This document shows positions 1-8,496 of a DNA stretch of 34,629 nucleotides, piece after piece; the first letter of the stretch is position 1; each line of letters begins with the position of its first letter. Source of the stretch: Coemansia sp. RSA 1804 (lineage: Eukaryota > Kickxellomycota > Kickxellomycetes > Kickxellales > Kickxellaceae). The translations under genes and the position numbers were made by a program. The stretch is from contig JANBTH010000107.1 in NCBI GenBank assembly GCA_027578815.1, forward strand, positions 1 through 34,629. Reading direction: 5' to 3'. A model generated the notes under the pieces. It had not been told where the DNA came from. It made no database searches and worked only from the letters and a program-made list of their open reading frames with translations.

Positions 1-1
1 T

Positions 2-100
2 GAAAAGCGCTCTGAAAAGTGGAAGGACATCTCAAAGCTGCTTCTCCAGGAGATGGAAAAGTACGCGCAGCTAGCAAGGGAGCGCTTGAGCAGCAATTGA
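2..100 (+). CDS. C-terminal end of an unidentified protein (partial)
   Basis: An open frame enters from the left edge and ends at TGA 98-100, giving 32 residues that finish ...YAQLARERLSSN. The segment is charged and helical, with a heptad-like pattern (SEKWKDISKLLLQEMEKYAQ). A tail of this sort is seen in BAR-domain sorting nexins (Vps5/Snx families) and in many other coiled-coil proteins, so I give no product. An AT-rich stretch with several TATAAA- and TTTAAT-like runs follows and fits a 3' untranslated region. The start lies outside the window. Confidence 0.6.
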   Translation, partial: EKRSEKWKDISKLLLQEMEKYAQLARERLSSN

Positions 101-1130
101 TTGATTTTATTGATTGCTGCCATTATTGCAGTATTTAATATATAAAATTATGTAGTTCAGGAAAATGAATACAATTAAATCACAACAAGACTCACCCAGA
201 TCGAATCACGTAGACGTATCTTCAAATATGGATGTGATAACAGTAGGGAATTAGGTAGGTACAACAGCAAAAAACACAATACAGCCTAAATACGCACTAT
301 TTTGAGGAAACTGAAGGCAATCAAGACTGTGAAGTACCTAATACAAATTTGATTTTCATATCTATTAGTTTTTCATGGTTTCTATCTCACTTATTTGCAA
401 GTTTGGAGGAATTATGTCTGTTGAAGAGTAAAATTATTCAACAAAGAATGAATAAGATAACCCTGTTTATTTTTTATTTAGTTTCGAAAAGTAGACAGAA
501 ACGTAATCAATGAGATCTTGTTCTAATGCCTTATCATTGTATGGTAACCAAGATAGAGGTGGACAGCGTGTGATTGAGATTTTAATGAGAAACTGAATCT
601 GGGACCTTGGAAGCGTAGCCCTGCGCTGCTCGCAATGTGTGAAATTGGATAAACTAACGTTGAAAGTCTGTAGAAAAGAGCTTCAAGCCTAATGCTATCA
701 TCTGCTAGAGGGGCTTTTAATTGACAATAGATAAAATGACCTGTAATGAATAAATGCTATCGTCTTTTTCTTGCAAAATTGATCATGGTTTTCTTACTCA
801 TCTATTAGCTTCTAATCTTCTTTTGAGAGAAAATGCATTTATAAAGGAACAAGCAATTTTAATCTCTTTATCTCTTTTTCTCTCCATTTCTTATAATTTG
901 GGCAAGGCCCACTCTTCTCAACACACAGAATACAATAAGGATTGAAATCCATACGTACTTCAGTTCTCTCGTAAGTGGAATTCGTTGGAAAACCTTTTGC
1001 TGGGCCTTTAGGCTTTTGTTCTATAATCCAATTCCACAAATGATATGGCAATGATAATATGACTTTGCAAATTAATGAGATTTGAAGTATTTCCAAAGGG
1101 AGTGGAGATGGCGGGTGTCGTTTTTGTTAT
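101..1130. other. AT-rich intergenic DNA, no supported gene
   Basis: About 1 kb between the partial gene and the MITE-like element. I find no convincing coding frame. The best are a 63-codon + frame at 754-945 and an 85-codon - frame at 839-1096. The latter lacks an ATG start and carries only a scattered CxxC-like cluster. No tRNA B-box or rRNA motif is apparent. It could hold older transposon debris, but nothing is recognisable by eye. Confidence 0.5.
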
Positions 1131-1372
1131 TTATTTGATAGGTTAGCCCGACGGCTAACGAAGGATTGGGTTAAGGCCTCTTCAAGCCCCGCTCATTGTT
1201 TATATTTTCACAACTTGCATAAACATGCATAATATCAAGGTTTTTACCTAATAAACTGGGGGATCCTCCTCCTTGGAAAAACCATGTTGTGAAAGACCTC
1301 ATCATTCCTAAAGGGCGTCGGTGGGAGGGTAACCCAATCCTTCGTTAGCCGTCAGGCTAACCTATCAAATAA
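1131..1372. mobile_element. MITE-like foldback element with 43-bp terminal inverted repeats
   Basis: The left arm (1131-1173) and right arm (1330-1372) are reverse complements over 43 bp with one mismatch. Each arm contains its own palindrome: GGTTAGCC, a short spacer, GGCTAACGAAGG. Taking the core as TTTGATAGG...CCTATCAAA (1134-1369), both ends are flanked by TA. This fits a Tc1/mariner-type TA duplication but is ambiguous because the arms can be extended symmetrically. The interior has further weak pairings, for example TTTCACAAC at 1206-1214 with GTTGTGAAA at 1286-1294, so the whole unit could fold on itself. It is about 240 bp and has no coding capacity, as expected for a non-autonomous DNA element. 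Confidence 0.7.
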
Positions 1373-1375
1373 TAC

Positions 1376-1393
1376 GGGTTGGCCAAAGGCCAA
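1376..1393. repeat. Perfect hairpin next to the MITE-like right arm
   Basis: GGTTGGCC AAA GGCCAAC is a tight stem-loop 3 bp outside the right arm of the foldback element. It resembles the nested palindrome in the arms (GGTTAGCC...GGCTAAC) with one base changed per side. It may be a related end sequence or part of a larger composite element. Confidence 0.5.
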
Positions 1394-1581
1394 CTCGCAC
1401 AGACAAGGTGTCCGGTTAAAGCCCTTTAGGACCACGCTTTATTATCAGTAAAAAGTAAATAAAAGAAATCTCACAATGCCCCATTGGATCCCTTTGTCCT
1501 TTGAAAAGACACACTATTTCGTGATTACTTATACTAGTTCCGTATATATCAATTTTATATTGTTTTTTTTAAAAAAAAAAT

Positions 1582-2304
1582 GAAGCCGATGTAGCAAACT
1601 ACCTATTTGATCACCGCCACCTGTCACGCAAGACCCTCAACGTCTACGGGTCTGCCATTGCTTCTGTCTGGGGCGCTCTATTCCTGAAGTCGAAGGCGTT
1701 CCGCACTCATGCGCTGGTAGCCGATGCTTTCAAACACCAGCGACAGATACAACCGCCACCCACACCACATGTACCGGTGTGAAGTATCACAGCGGTTATT
1801 AAACACTTGGATTTGCTGGGGCCTTCGGAGGACCTCCCACTACGATCCCTAGTCTGCCGCCTCGCCATGCTCCTCACGCTAGCAACGATCTGGCGCCCTA
1901 CGAGCGATATCGGAAGACTGTTGTTCAGAAACGTTTTCCTCATAGGAGAACGGGCAAATCCAACAGCCGTAAAACTGTTTGTATTCACACCTAAGGAGCA
2001 CCGCCCGAAAGAGACAACAATACACCGCAGGGGTGATTCGCCAAACACCTGCCCGGTGAGGAATACCGCGGCTTATGTTACAATCACAGCAGCACTGCGA
2101 TTGGAATCGACCGAAACAGGTAGATTCTTCATACAATCGATCAAGCCGTACAAGGGAATCCGGGACAACACGATGGCTTCCTGGATCAAAGCAGTACTCA
2201 ACGATGCGGGGATAAACATCCGCATCCACACAGCACACTTCGTACGCGCCACAGCCGCCAGCTATTTTAATAAAGCAAAAGTGTGGAATAGGCGTGAAAT
2301 GTAA
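1582..2304 (+). pseudogene. Decayed tyrosine recombinase (DIRS/Ngaro- or Crypton-like YR)
   Basis: One reading frame runs from 1582 to TAA 2302-2304, broken only by TGA at 1780-1782. The part before the stop resembles a SAM-like core-binding domain (VANYLF...LSRKTLNVYGSAIASVW). After it come the hallmarks of the catalytic domain of YR retrotransposons: LATIWRPTSDIGRL with box-I Arg (codon at 1894-1896), a FTPK hairpin segment, CPVRN..AYV.I, KPYKGIR..TMASWIK and the HxxR motif HFVR near 2236-2247. The TGA sits after VPV, where relatives usually have Trp, so it could be TGG to TGA. The frame ends soon after HxxR, before the catalytic Tyr, and I see no reverse transcriptase nearby. It is therefore inactive. 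The class is uncertain, since Cryptons share the same fold. Confidence 0.7.
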
Positions 2305-2844
2305 ATTCTAAATGTAATAGACCTTGTTGTCTCCCCTATTCAGATGACATTAAAATTTGTCATTTTCATTAATGTGAGAGATCTAGTCGGTGAGCAGCCA
2401 GCCATTTTTGCTTTCTTTTTTTTGCTAAACTTACAGGCAGCGTACTTTCAATACTAAATAATCAGTTATAGTAATGTTGTCTCCTTTAAAAGCGCTTGTC
2501 ACTGGCAAGTTGCACATAATCCGGCGTTACATGATTTTGGAGACGTTAGTTAAGCTCCAGATGTACCACCCATGAGCCCCTGACCAGCATGGGACTGCTC
2601 TACAAACCAAGGCATGTACTTTTGCGCGTGATCACCAGAATAGCGGATTACCCGTGGCTCTGATTACAGCATGGGGGAGAGAGAGATTTTTGTCAGTCTC
2701 ACTGATTACCCCCCTCCTCTCTCACTCAACAAAAACTTTAGCAGCTGCCAATCTGTTTTGTTTTTTCTTTTCTTGTAAATTTACAATCATTAAAGAATAG
2801 CTTTTGAATTCCATCTCCCCCAATCTACAAGTTTTCTCCAGATC
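2305..2844. promoter_or_regulatory. Intergenic DNA and EGD2 upstream region
   Basis: There is no coding frame. The first half is AT-rich and carries small palindromes. The last about 170 bp has a GA run (2674-2684) and a CT-rich block (2709-2727), a composition common in leaders of highly expressed fungal genes. No exact promoter element can be assigned. Confidence 0.4.
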
Positions 2845-3534
2845 ATGACTCAAGAGCAAAAGGTTTCGGTCGAGGACGTCGAGGAGCCCACCACCAATAC
2901 CAGCATCAGCCCGGCCGCCGACATCGATGCAGTAGCTTCGGCCGCCGCTGCAGCAGGTGGCGGACCGAGCGGAGGAATGTCGATTGCAGCAGCCTCGGCC
3001 GCGGCACAGGGCATCAACCCGGCTGTTTTCCAGAAGCAGCAGAGCGCGGCGGAGAAGAAGGCCCGCAAGGCGCTGCAGAAGAAGGGGCTGGAGCAGGTCT
3101 CTGGAATCGTGAACATTAGTTTTATCCGCAAGAACTCGCCTATGTTCTCGATCTACAGCCCCGACGTGTACAAGAACGCGACCTCGGATACGTGGATTGT
3201 GTTTGGCGAGGCGCGTGTCGACAACTACGGAAAGTCGTTCAATCCCAACAGTAAACGCGCTGCTTCTGCGGCTGCGGCTGCGGCTGCGGCGGCTAGTGCT
3301 GCCGGTGCTGCCGGTGCTGGACGCAGTGCGGATATTGAGTCTGGAGCCGCAGGTGCCTCGGAGGCTGCTGGTGCCAAGGGCGGCGATGAGGATGTCGATG
3401 AGAGTGGTCTTGATGCCAAGGACATTGAGCTCGTCATGTCTCAGTCGGGATGCAGCCGCCCTGATGCCGTCAAGGCGCTGAACAGCAACGGCAAGGACGT
3501 TGTCAACGCAATCATGGAGCTGACCATTCATTAA
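2845..3534 (+). CDS. EGD2: Nascent polypeptide-associated complex subunit alpha
   Basis: 229 residues, intronless, with a clear ATG. In the family, NAC-alpha pairs with NAC-beta at the ribosome exit tunnel and shields nascent chains from mistargeting to the ER. The NAC domain lies at about residues 71-128 (KKARKALQKKGLEQVSGI, then FSIYSPDVYKN and WIVFGEARVDN). A C-terminal UBA domain covers about 193-229 (DIELVMSQSGCSRPDAVKAL). Both are diagnostic of the alpha rather than the beta subunit. The protein is somewhat longer than usual because of an Ala-rich N-terminal segment and an Ala/Gly-rich linker between NAC and UBA (about residues 137-165) encoded by GCT/GCG runs. Cytosolic, ribosome-associated. 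An AATAAA lies at 3667-3672. The next gene converges on it. Confidence 0.96.
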   Translation: MTQEQKVSVEDVEEPTTNTSISPAADIDAVASAAAAAGGGPSGGMSIAAASAAAQGINPAVFQKQQSAAEKKARKALQKKGLEQVSGIVNISFIRKNSPMFSIYSPDVYKNATSDTWIVFGEARVDNYGKSFNPNSKRAASAAAAAAAAASAAGAAGAGRSADIESGAAGASEAAGAKGGDEDVDESGLDAKDIELVMSQSGCSRPDAVKALNSNGKDVVNAIMELTIH

Positions 3535-4290
3535 TTCATGTAATAGGACTCGGTGGAGTGCTATGATTACCAGTTTGCTAGAAAGTGGCGAAACCACGCT
3601 ACCCTTCTCTCTCTCTCTCTTTTTTCTTAACTGCAGAAATATTTGTGCTCTGTGGCATAAAAAAGAAATAAACAAAATTCAAGTAATCACATATGATAGC
3701 TGATTAGTGTTATGTGTGCCGTCCGTAGAAGCCATTTAAAACCATGTGTTTGCATGCAACCAACATTAGCAGAGTACTTGACAGTGGATACACATGCAAT
3801 TGAATATATACTGGTGTGCTTGCAAATGTTTTTAAAATGCATCAAGCAAAATTTGTCGTTAAACCCCCATCTCACAATATGTGGTGAGCAATGTCATCCA
3901 TTCAATAAAACCGTTTGTAAATAAAAAATCAATTAATGGCATATTATTCAGTTGATTTTTTTATCCAAGTATCGCTTGTATTTCTTTATCAATATTTAAA
4001 CCTATCCTAGATGCACCAGTCATTATAATTTTATTAGCTTGTTTCTGTTACTTCTTGACTCTTTAATATACAACGTCATTACTTTAAAAATAGAATATAA
4101 TGGAAAAAGATGTAGAAAGAGAGTTACAGCAATAAGCACTCAATTGTATGCATGTTCACTGCCAGAGTACTCCGTTCCTCCCCTGGTACGTGCCTTACAA
4201 ACCAGCCATACAGCAATACAGCGCCTACCCCCCCATTAAGAGTTAGCTGAATGCTACTCTGTAACTATAAATTGTCTCCATTTCAAGCCC
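3535..4290. other. 3' intergenic region between convergent EGD2 and F-box-like gene
   Basis: 756 bp, AT-rich. It holds a CT microsatellite at about 3607-3621 and an AATAAA at 3667-3672 that would serve EGD2. Overlapping small frames on both strands (3687-3924) and one at 4039-4239 show no domain or coding bias, and I do not call them. Confidence 0.5.
3667..3672 (+). terminator. Candidate poly(A) signal for EGD2
   Basis: AATAAA 133 bp after the EGD2 stop codon, on the gene strand, in an AT-rich context. Canonical motif; position plausible for a fungal 3' UTR. Confidence 0.45.
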
Positions 4291-5793
4291 CTACGCAATC
4301 TTCAAGTTTGGATGTCTGGCTACTAAAAGCTCCAATTGTTTATCATCAAGCAGTTCTTCAAACTTTACTTCATCTAGGTACTTCCAACTAATTTCCATTG
4401 CACTCGGTGAACTGTAGCTGTAACCAATAACGGCTTTCGAGTATTCCGCCAAGCCATGGATATTCAACAGGCCAGTAATAAATGAACCAGAGTAGTTTTG
4501 GCAGGCTTTGAAATTCTCTTCATCTCCATACTCCGCTAACATCTTTCTGGCCTTTGCTAGGTTAAAATTCTTGAAACAAAACACCGATGCCTGGATTTTA
4601 AAACGAATGTCCTTGATAACTGAGGGCTTTTCAATTGACGCGAGGATCAAAAGCGTTGCTGGGCAGATGTGCACTGCTATATGGTCGAGATTTGGTGCCA
4701 CCATCTTGTAATCATACACGTGTTTATTATATGCCAATGTCTGGGCTTTGTCGTAGAAGGTAAAAATGCCTCTTTCAATGCGCAGTTGCAGATATTTCAG
4801 ATTTTCAAATACGAGCGTCTTGGGGCTGTTGCTGTCGCTGCTGCTGTCATTGCTTATAAAGGTGCTCCAATCAAAGTTCCACACCTTGTATCCCATGTTT
4901 AGATGTTTTATATTCCCTGCAGGAATGTGAGGCACACTTTTTGAAATGGAAACATTGCTGTACATGTGGACATATTCCAGTTTATCAGACATATTTTCCG
5001 CACTATCGAGTGCTGTCTGAGGAAGCACAAATTCATTCAACTGATGCGCATAGCACTTTACCATATGCTTTACAAACTCATGTAGTGTGGGCTCATAGCC
5101 ATTAGACTTGCGCCACTTGATAGACTTGACGGATGGGATGATCTGTGCCAACTCAGTACCAATTGATTGAGCTTCAGCAATATCCGATGGCTGATCAAAC
5201 AGTTTACCTTCAATATATTCCGAATGGATAAACAGCTCCATCGTTTCAACTTTTGCAAGAAATTTAGAATAAGTGCGTGCTTTTTTGAAGACCTTTTTAA
5301 TGCCGGTTACTGGGTTGTGGCGTATATCGATAATAATATCAATATGCCTTGGGTGCGGATTATCCATATCGGCGCTAATTATATCCATGCTGGATGTTAC
5401 GGCAAAGTCCTCTACTTTTAGTCTCATTTGCTCACGAGATGGTACTGAGTATGTATCTTGGCCATACTCGGAGTCATAGCCATCATAACAGAGATTACAA
5501 TCATTAGCATCTGAATAGTAATGGCACTTGCCGCCCTTTATACTATTACTGTGATAATTGGCGTCCATATCAATATCATTCTTTTGAACACCGGTGCTGA
5601 CAGCTAATATAAATGATTTTTCATGAACAATGGGCAATGCTACGTTTCTCCAAGCCCTACAAACTGACAATAGGCTACGTTCAACCTTCCATCTCTTAAA
5701 GCTGTGGAATTTTGAATACAAGCCTCCCCTGTTGCTGAGCACATAGCCAAAAGTCCTGGCGAGGATAGAGTCGGAAAGCTTGCTGGCATGCAT
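4291..5793 (-). CDS. F-box-like protein
   Basis: 500 residues, intronless, ATG at 5793-5791. The N-terminus (MHASKLSDSILARTFGYVL, then LLSVCRAWRNVALPIVHEKS) has the spacing of an F-box: a Leu/Ile-rich helix followed by a VCR.WR.VA helix, at about residues 4-60. F-box proteins link substrates to SCF ubiquitin ligases through Skp1. The rest has scattered Leu-rich segments such as LKYLQLRI and LDHIAVHI, suggesting degenerate LRR-like folds, but no clear repeat. Similar F-box-like proteins are abundant in Kickxellomycotina (from memory, not checked). It is visibly more AT-rich than the MATE/SKI2 genes next door, which may mean faster evolution or lower expression. The substrate is unknown. Confidence 0.7.
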   Translation of the reverse strand: MHASKLSDSILARTFGYVLSNRGGLYSKFHSFKRWKVERSLLSVCRAWRNVALPIVHEKSFILAVSTGVQKNDIDMDANYHSNSIKGGKCHYYSDANDCNLCYDGYDSEYGQDTYSVPSREQMRLKVEDFAVTSSMDIISADMDNPHPRHIDIIIDIRHNPVTGIKKVFKKARTYSKFLAKVETMELFIHSEYIEGKLFDQPSDIAEAQSIGTELAQIIPSVKSIKWRKSNGYEPTLHEFVKHMVKCYAHQLNEFVLPQTALDSAENMSDKLEYVHMYSNVSISKSVPHIPAGNIKHLNMGYKVWNFDWSTFISNDSSSDSNSPKTLVFENLKYLQLRIERGIFTFYDKAQTLAYNKHVYDYKMVAPNLDHIAVHICPATLLILASIEKPSVIKDIRFKIQASVFCFKNFNLAKARKMLAEYGDEENFKACQNYSGSFITGLLNIHGLAEYSKAVIGYSYSSPSAMEISWKYLDEVKFEELLDDKQLELLVARHPNLKIA

Positions 5794-6729
5794 TGTGCCG
5801 ATAGATTCAAAAAAGGATGATTAGATATATAATTAATTAGAAAAAGTTTCCTTTTTCTTCCCTGAAAACGAGAATGACGAAAAGAGGAGAAATGTCAAGC
5901 AGTTTGCTTCTGCCATTCTCGATATTTAAATTCACCTTCATACTTTTTTGCACAAAAGCACAAAGCAAAAAAAAAGCATGTCTTTTGCTTTTATAACGTG
6001 TAAAGCAAATAGCTGATGACTGGAAATTAAACGCGGCTTACATGTAGCTTCGGTAGGTAGATAATGAGGGCTCAAGCCCAGTTATTCTGCTAACCCCTCC
6101 ATCAATAGGAATTCGACAGGTGAGCCCTACCACCGATTAACAGAGCATGGCGGACACGTGCCTGGATATATGTACTGGGATATCACTCTGTTTCTCTCTT
6201 TTTCTTTATGCTTTGCATTTCCATATAAGCGACTTCATCAATAGAATTATGTATATCAATATGGCAAAGACAAACACACAGATCCGTTTGGGGGGGGGGA
6301 GAATAAAATAACCGGACAAGCAGATGTTTAAATTGAGTAGAGGCTTCTAGGAAGTCACACTGACTAGGCGGCAGCCCCCCCCCATCGGTTGAAGCGCGGC
6401 AGATTAAAAAAGAGATGCTGGTTACACAGAAATCCTAGTCAGCATAGAAACCTACATCTTCTTTCTCCACACGCTGAATAAAAAATAAAAGCCCAGCACC
6501 ATCTTCACTCTCTGCTCTAATTTTTTTCCACCAACAATAGTAGTGAATGTTGAAAAATAAAGGATCACCCACGGTTTCTGTTCTTGCCCCCCCTCTCTCT
6601 TCCCTTCCACAGTTTCTTTTATTGCTCCCCTCCCCCGCCTCAATAAGCCCGAGCTACATGCGATAACAATAGCAATAGCAATAGCAATAGCAATAGCAAT
6701 AACAATACTAATACTTGTGTTGCATCCCG
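5794..6729. other. Divergent intergenic region with simple repeats
   Basis: 936 bp between the start of the F-box-like gene (-) and the start of the MATE gene (+), so it should contain both promoters. I see an 11-base G run (about 6289-6299), a 9-base C run (6375-6383), CT-rich tracts (6582-6606) and an AATAGC-type hexanucleotide array at about 6663-6705 just upstream of the MATE ATG. No gene or RNA is evident. Confidence 0.5.
6663..6705 (+). repeat. Hexanucleotide microsatellite (CAATAG)n
   Basis: About six tandem copies of CAATAG flanked by degenerate units, ending 25 bp before the MATE start codon and therefore probably within its 5' leader. Length could vary between isolates. Confidence 0.85.
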
Positions 6730-8310
6730 ATGGTGGCTGACAGCGGAAAGAAAAAGCAGAACACAGCTACGACACACACGTCAGAGTCGACATGGCTCCT
6801 TGGAGATGATGCCGGCGCTGGCTCTTCTTCTTCAGCAGCAGCAGCGGCCGAGGAGAGAGTGTCGGGAGGCAGAAAGCACGCGGAGGCCGACGCAGCAAGC
6901 ACAGGGATGATAGTAGCGCAGGAGGCACGACGGCTGGTTCGGAACAGCACGCCGGTGATTCTGTCGTATCTGCTGCAGTACAGCTTCACGTTCATCAACA
7001 TGTACGTGCTGGGGCAGATCGGGTCGGACGAGCTGGCGGCGTCGGGGCTGGTCAACATGGCGATAATCGTGGTCATCTACTCGCCGGCAATCGGGCTGAC
7101 GTCGGCGCTCGATACGTTCTGCTCGACGGCATTCACGGCGTCGCAGGACATCACGCTCGTTGGGTTCCATCTGCAGCGCGGGATCATCGCAGTCACCGTG
7201 CAGTTCATGTGCATAGCCCCCGTGCTGTGGTTCATGGAGCCGATCCTGGTCCGGTGGTTGGGCCAGGACCCGCGTATCGCCATGCTGTGCGGGTCGTTTA
7301 TGCGCGTCCATCTGCTCGGCGCATTGCCGTGGATGTACTACGAGTGCGTGAAGCGGTTCCTCCAGGCCCAGGAGATCATGCATGTCAGCACGTATATCCT
7401 GCTGGCAGTCACGCCGATCCACGTAGCCAACAACTACTTGCTCGTGTTCTCGTCGGCGGCTGGGTTCGGGTTCCTTGGCGCGGCAGCAGCCAACGTGGTG
7501 ACCAACTGGCTGATGCTGGCCACGATTGTCGGGTACGTGCGGTGGTGCAACAGGGGAGCGCGCGCCGCGTGGGGCGGCGGATGGACTGTCCACGCGGCCA
7601 GATCGATGCCGCAGTACTTCCAGCTCGCGCTGCCGTCGATGATCATGGTGTGCGCCGAGTGGTGGATCCTCGACCTGCTTGCGCTCGCCTCCAGCTACCT
7701 GGGAACCGCGACGCTGGCGGCGCAGGGAATCGCCATCAACACGTGCTCGCTGACGTACCAGTTCCCCGACGGCGTCAGTCTGGCCACGTGCAACAGGGTG
7801 GGCAATCTGCTGGGCCAGGGCCGAGCGCGCCGGGCACGGCTGACGGCCTGGCTGGGCGTTTCTGTCGGCGTGGCGATTGGCGTCACGACGGTCGGCGTCG
7901 CCATTGCGGCGGCAGAGTGGTGGGGCGGCGTGTACTCGGCCGATTCGCGCGTGGTGGCCAGCCTCGTGGCGCTGATGCCGGCCTGCGCCGCGTTCCAGAT
8001 GCTCGATGCCGTCAACAGCGTTGCGTCGGGCGTGCTCCGCAGTCTGGGCCGCCAGGACGCCGGCGCCGCCATCAACTCCGTCGCCTACTACGTGCTGGGC
8101 TTCCCGCTGGCGCTGCACCTCACCTACGGCCGCCCCCACGCCGGCGTCGTTGGCCTGTGGTACGGCATTGGCGCTGGCGTGGCGCTGGCCGTGCTGCTCC
8201 AGATGCTGATCTGTCTGCGCACCAACTGGCGCAACGAGGTCCGCAAGTGCATCGACCGCGTGTCCCAGGACAGCCTTGTGTTTGCCAACGACGACGACGA
8301 CGAAGCCTGA
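6730..8310 (+). CDS. MATE family multidrug/toxin extrusion transporter
   Basis: 526 residues from the first in-frame ATG (6730); the open frame extends 15 bp further upstream but only to a TTG. A Ser/Ala-rich cytosolic N-tail of about 65 residues is followed by about 12 hydrophobic segments. The MATE pattern is clear: EARRLVRNSTPVILSYLLQY as the first helix with its Pro, LDTFCSTAFTA near the end of helix 2, WMYYECVKRFLQAQ, and in the second half RVGNLLGQGRARRAR, a hallmark of the repeated MatE domain. It ends in an acidic DDDDEA tail. Eukaryotic MATE proteins export organic cations or metabolites by H+ or Na+ exchange, and fungal relatives include yeast ERC1 (ethionine resistance). The substrate cannot be read from sequence. 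SKI2 begins 186 bp downstream on the same strand. Confidence 0.93.
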   Translation: MVADSGKKKQNTATTHTSESTWLLGDDAGAGSSSSAAAAAEERVSGGRKHAEADAASTGMIVAQEARRLVRNSTPVILSYLLQYSFTFINMYVLGQIGSDELAASGLVNMAIIVVIYSPAIGLTSALDTFCSTAFTASQDITLVGFHLQRGIIAVTVQFMCIAPVLWFMEPILVRWLGQDPRIAMLCGSFMRVHLLGALPWMYYECVKRFLQAQEIMHVSTYILLAVTPIHVANNYLLVFSSAAGFGFLGAAAANVVTNWLMLATIVGYVRWCNRGARAAWGGGWTVHAARSMPQYFQLALPSMIMVCAEWWILDLLALASSYLGTATLAAQGIAINTCSLTYQFPDGVSLATCNRVGNLLGQGRARRARLTAWLGVSVGVAIGVTTVGVAIAAAEWWGGVYSADSRVVASLVALMPACAAFQMLDAVNSVASGVLRSLGRQDAGAAINSVAYYVLGFPLALHLTYGRPHAGVVGLWYGIGAGVALAVLLQMLICLRTNWRNEVRKCIDRVSQDSLVFANDDDDEA

Positions 8311-8496
8311 GCACGTGCTGCGTCGCAGAAAAAGCCGTTGTCAATCCCACCATCATCGCTTTCCCCTGTTTCTAACAAACCCATCCTTTTATATACCTCC
8401 ACCACGACTGCAGGCTCAGATGCTAATCGACATTCAATTTCGCAAATACATCTTATTGCTACTACTCGCCATCTGTCCGTGCTGGAGCCAAGCGGG

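Noticed and set aside
839..1096. 85-codon - frame with a CILCVEKSGPCP cysteine cluster
   Set aside because: No ATG start, no matching zinc-finger spacing, isolated in AT-rich DNA.
2722..3675. 317-codon - frame across EGD2
   Set aside because: Antisense of the Ala-rich EGD2 coding sequence, starting in simple sequence; no domain.
6832..8139. 435-codon open frame antisense to MATE, and a 388-codon + frame at 7209-8375
   Set aside because: Both are low-complexity Arg/Pro-rich shadows of the MATE gene in GC-rich DNA.
8338..8496. 53-residue upstream extension of SKI2
   Set aside because: Opens only at TTG and overlaps the 3' region of MATE and the presumed promoter; the ATG at 8497 gives a family-like N-terminus.
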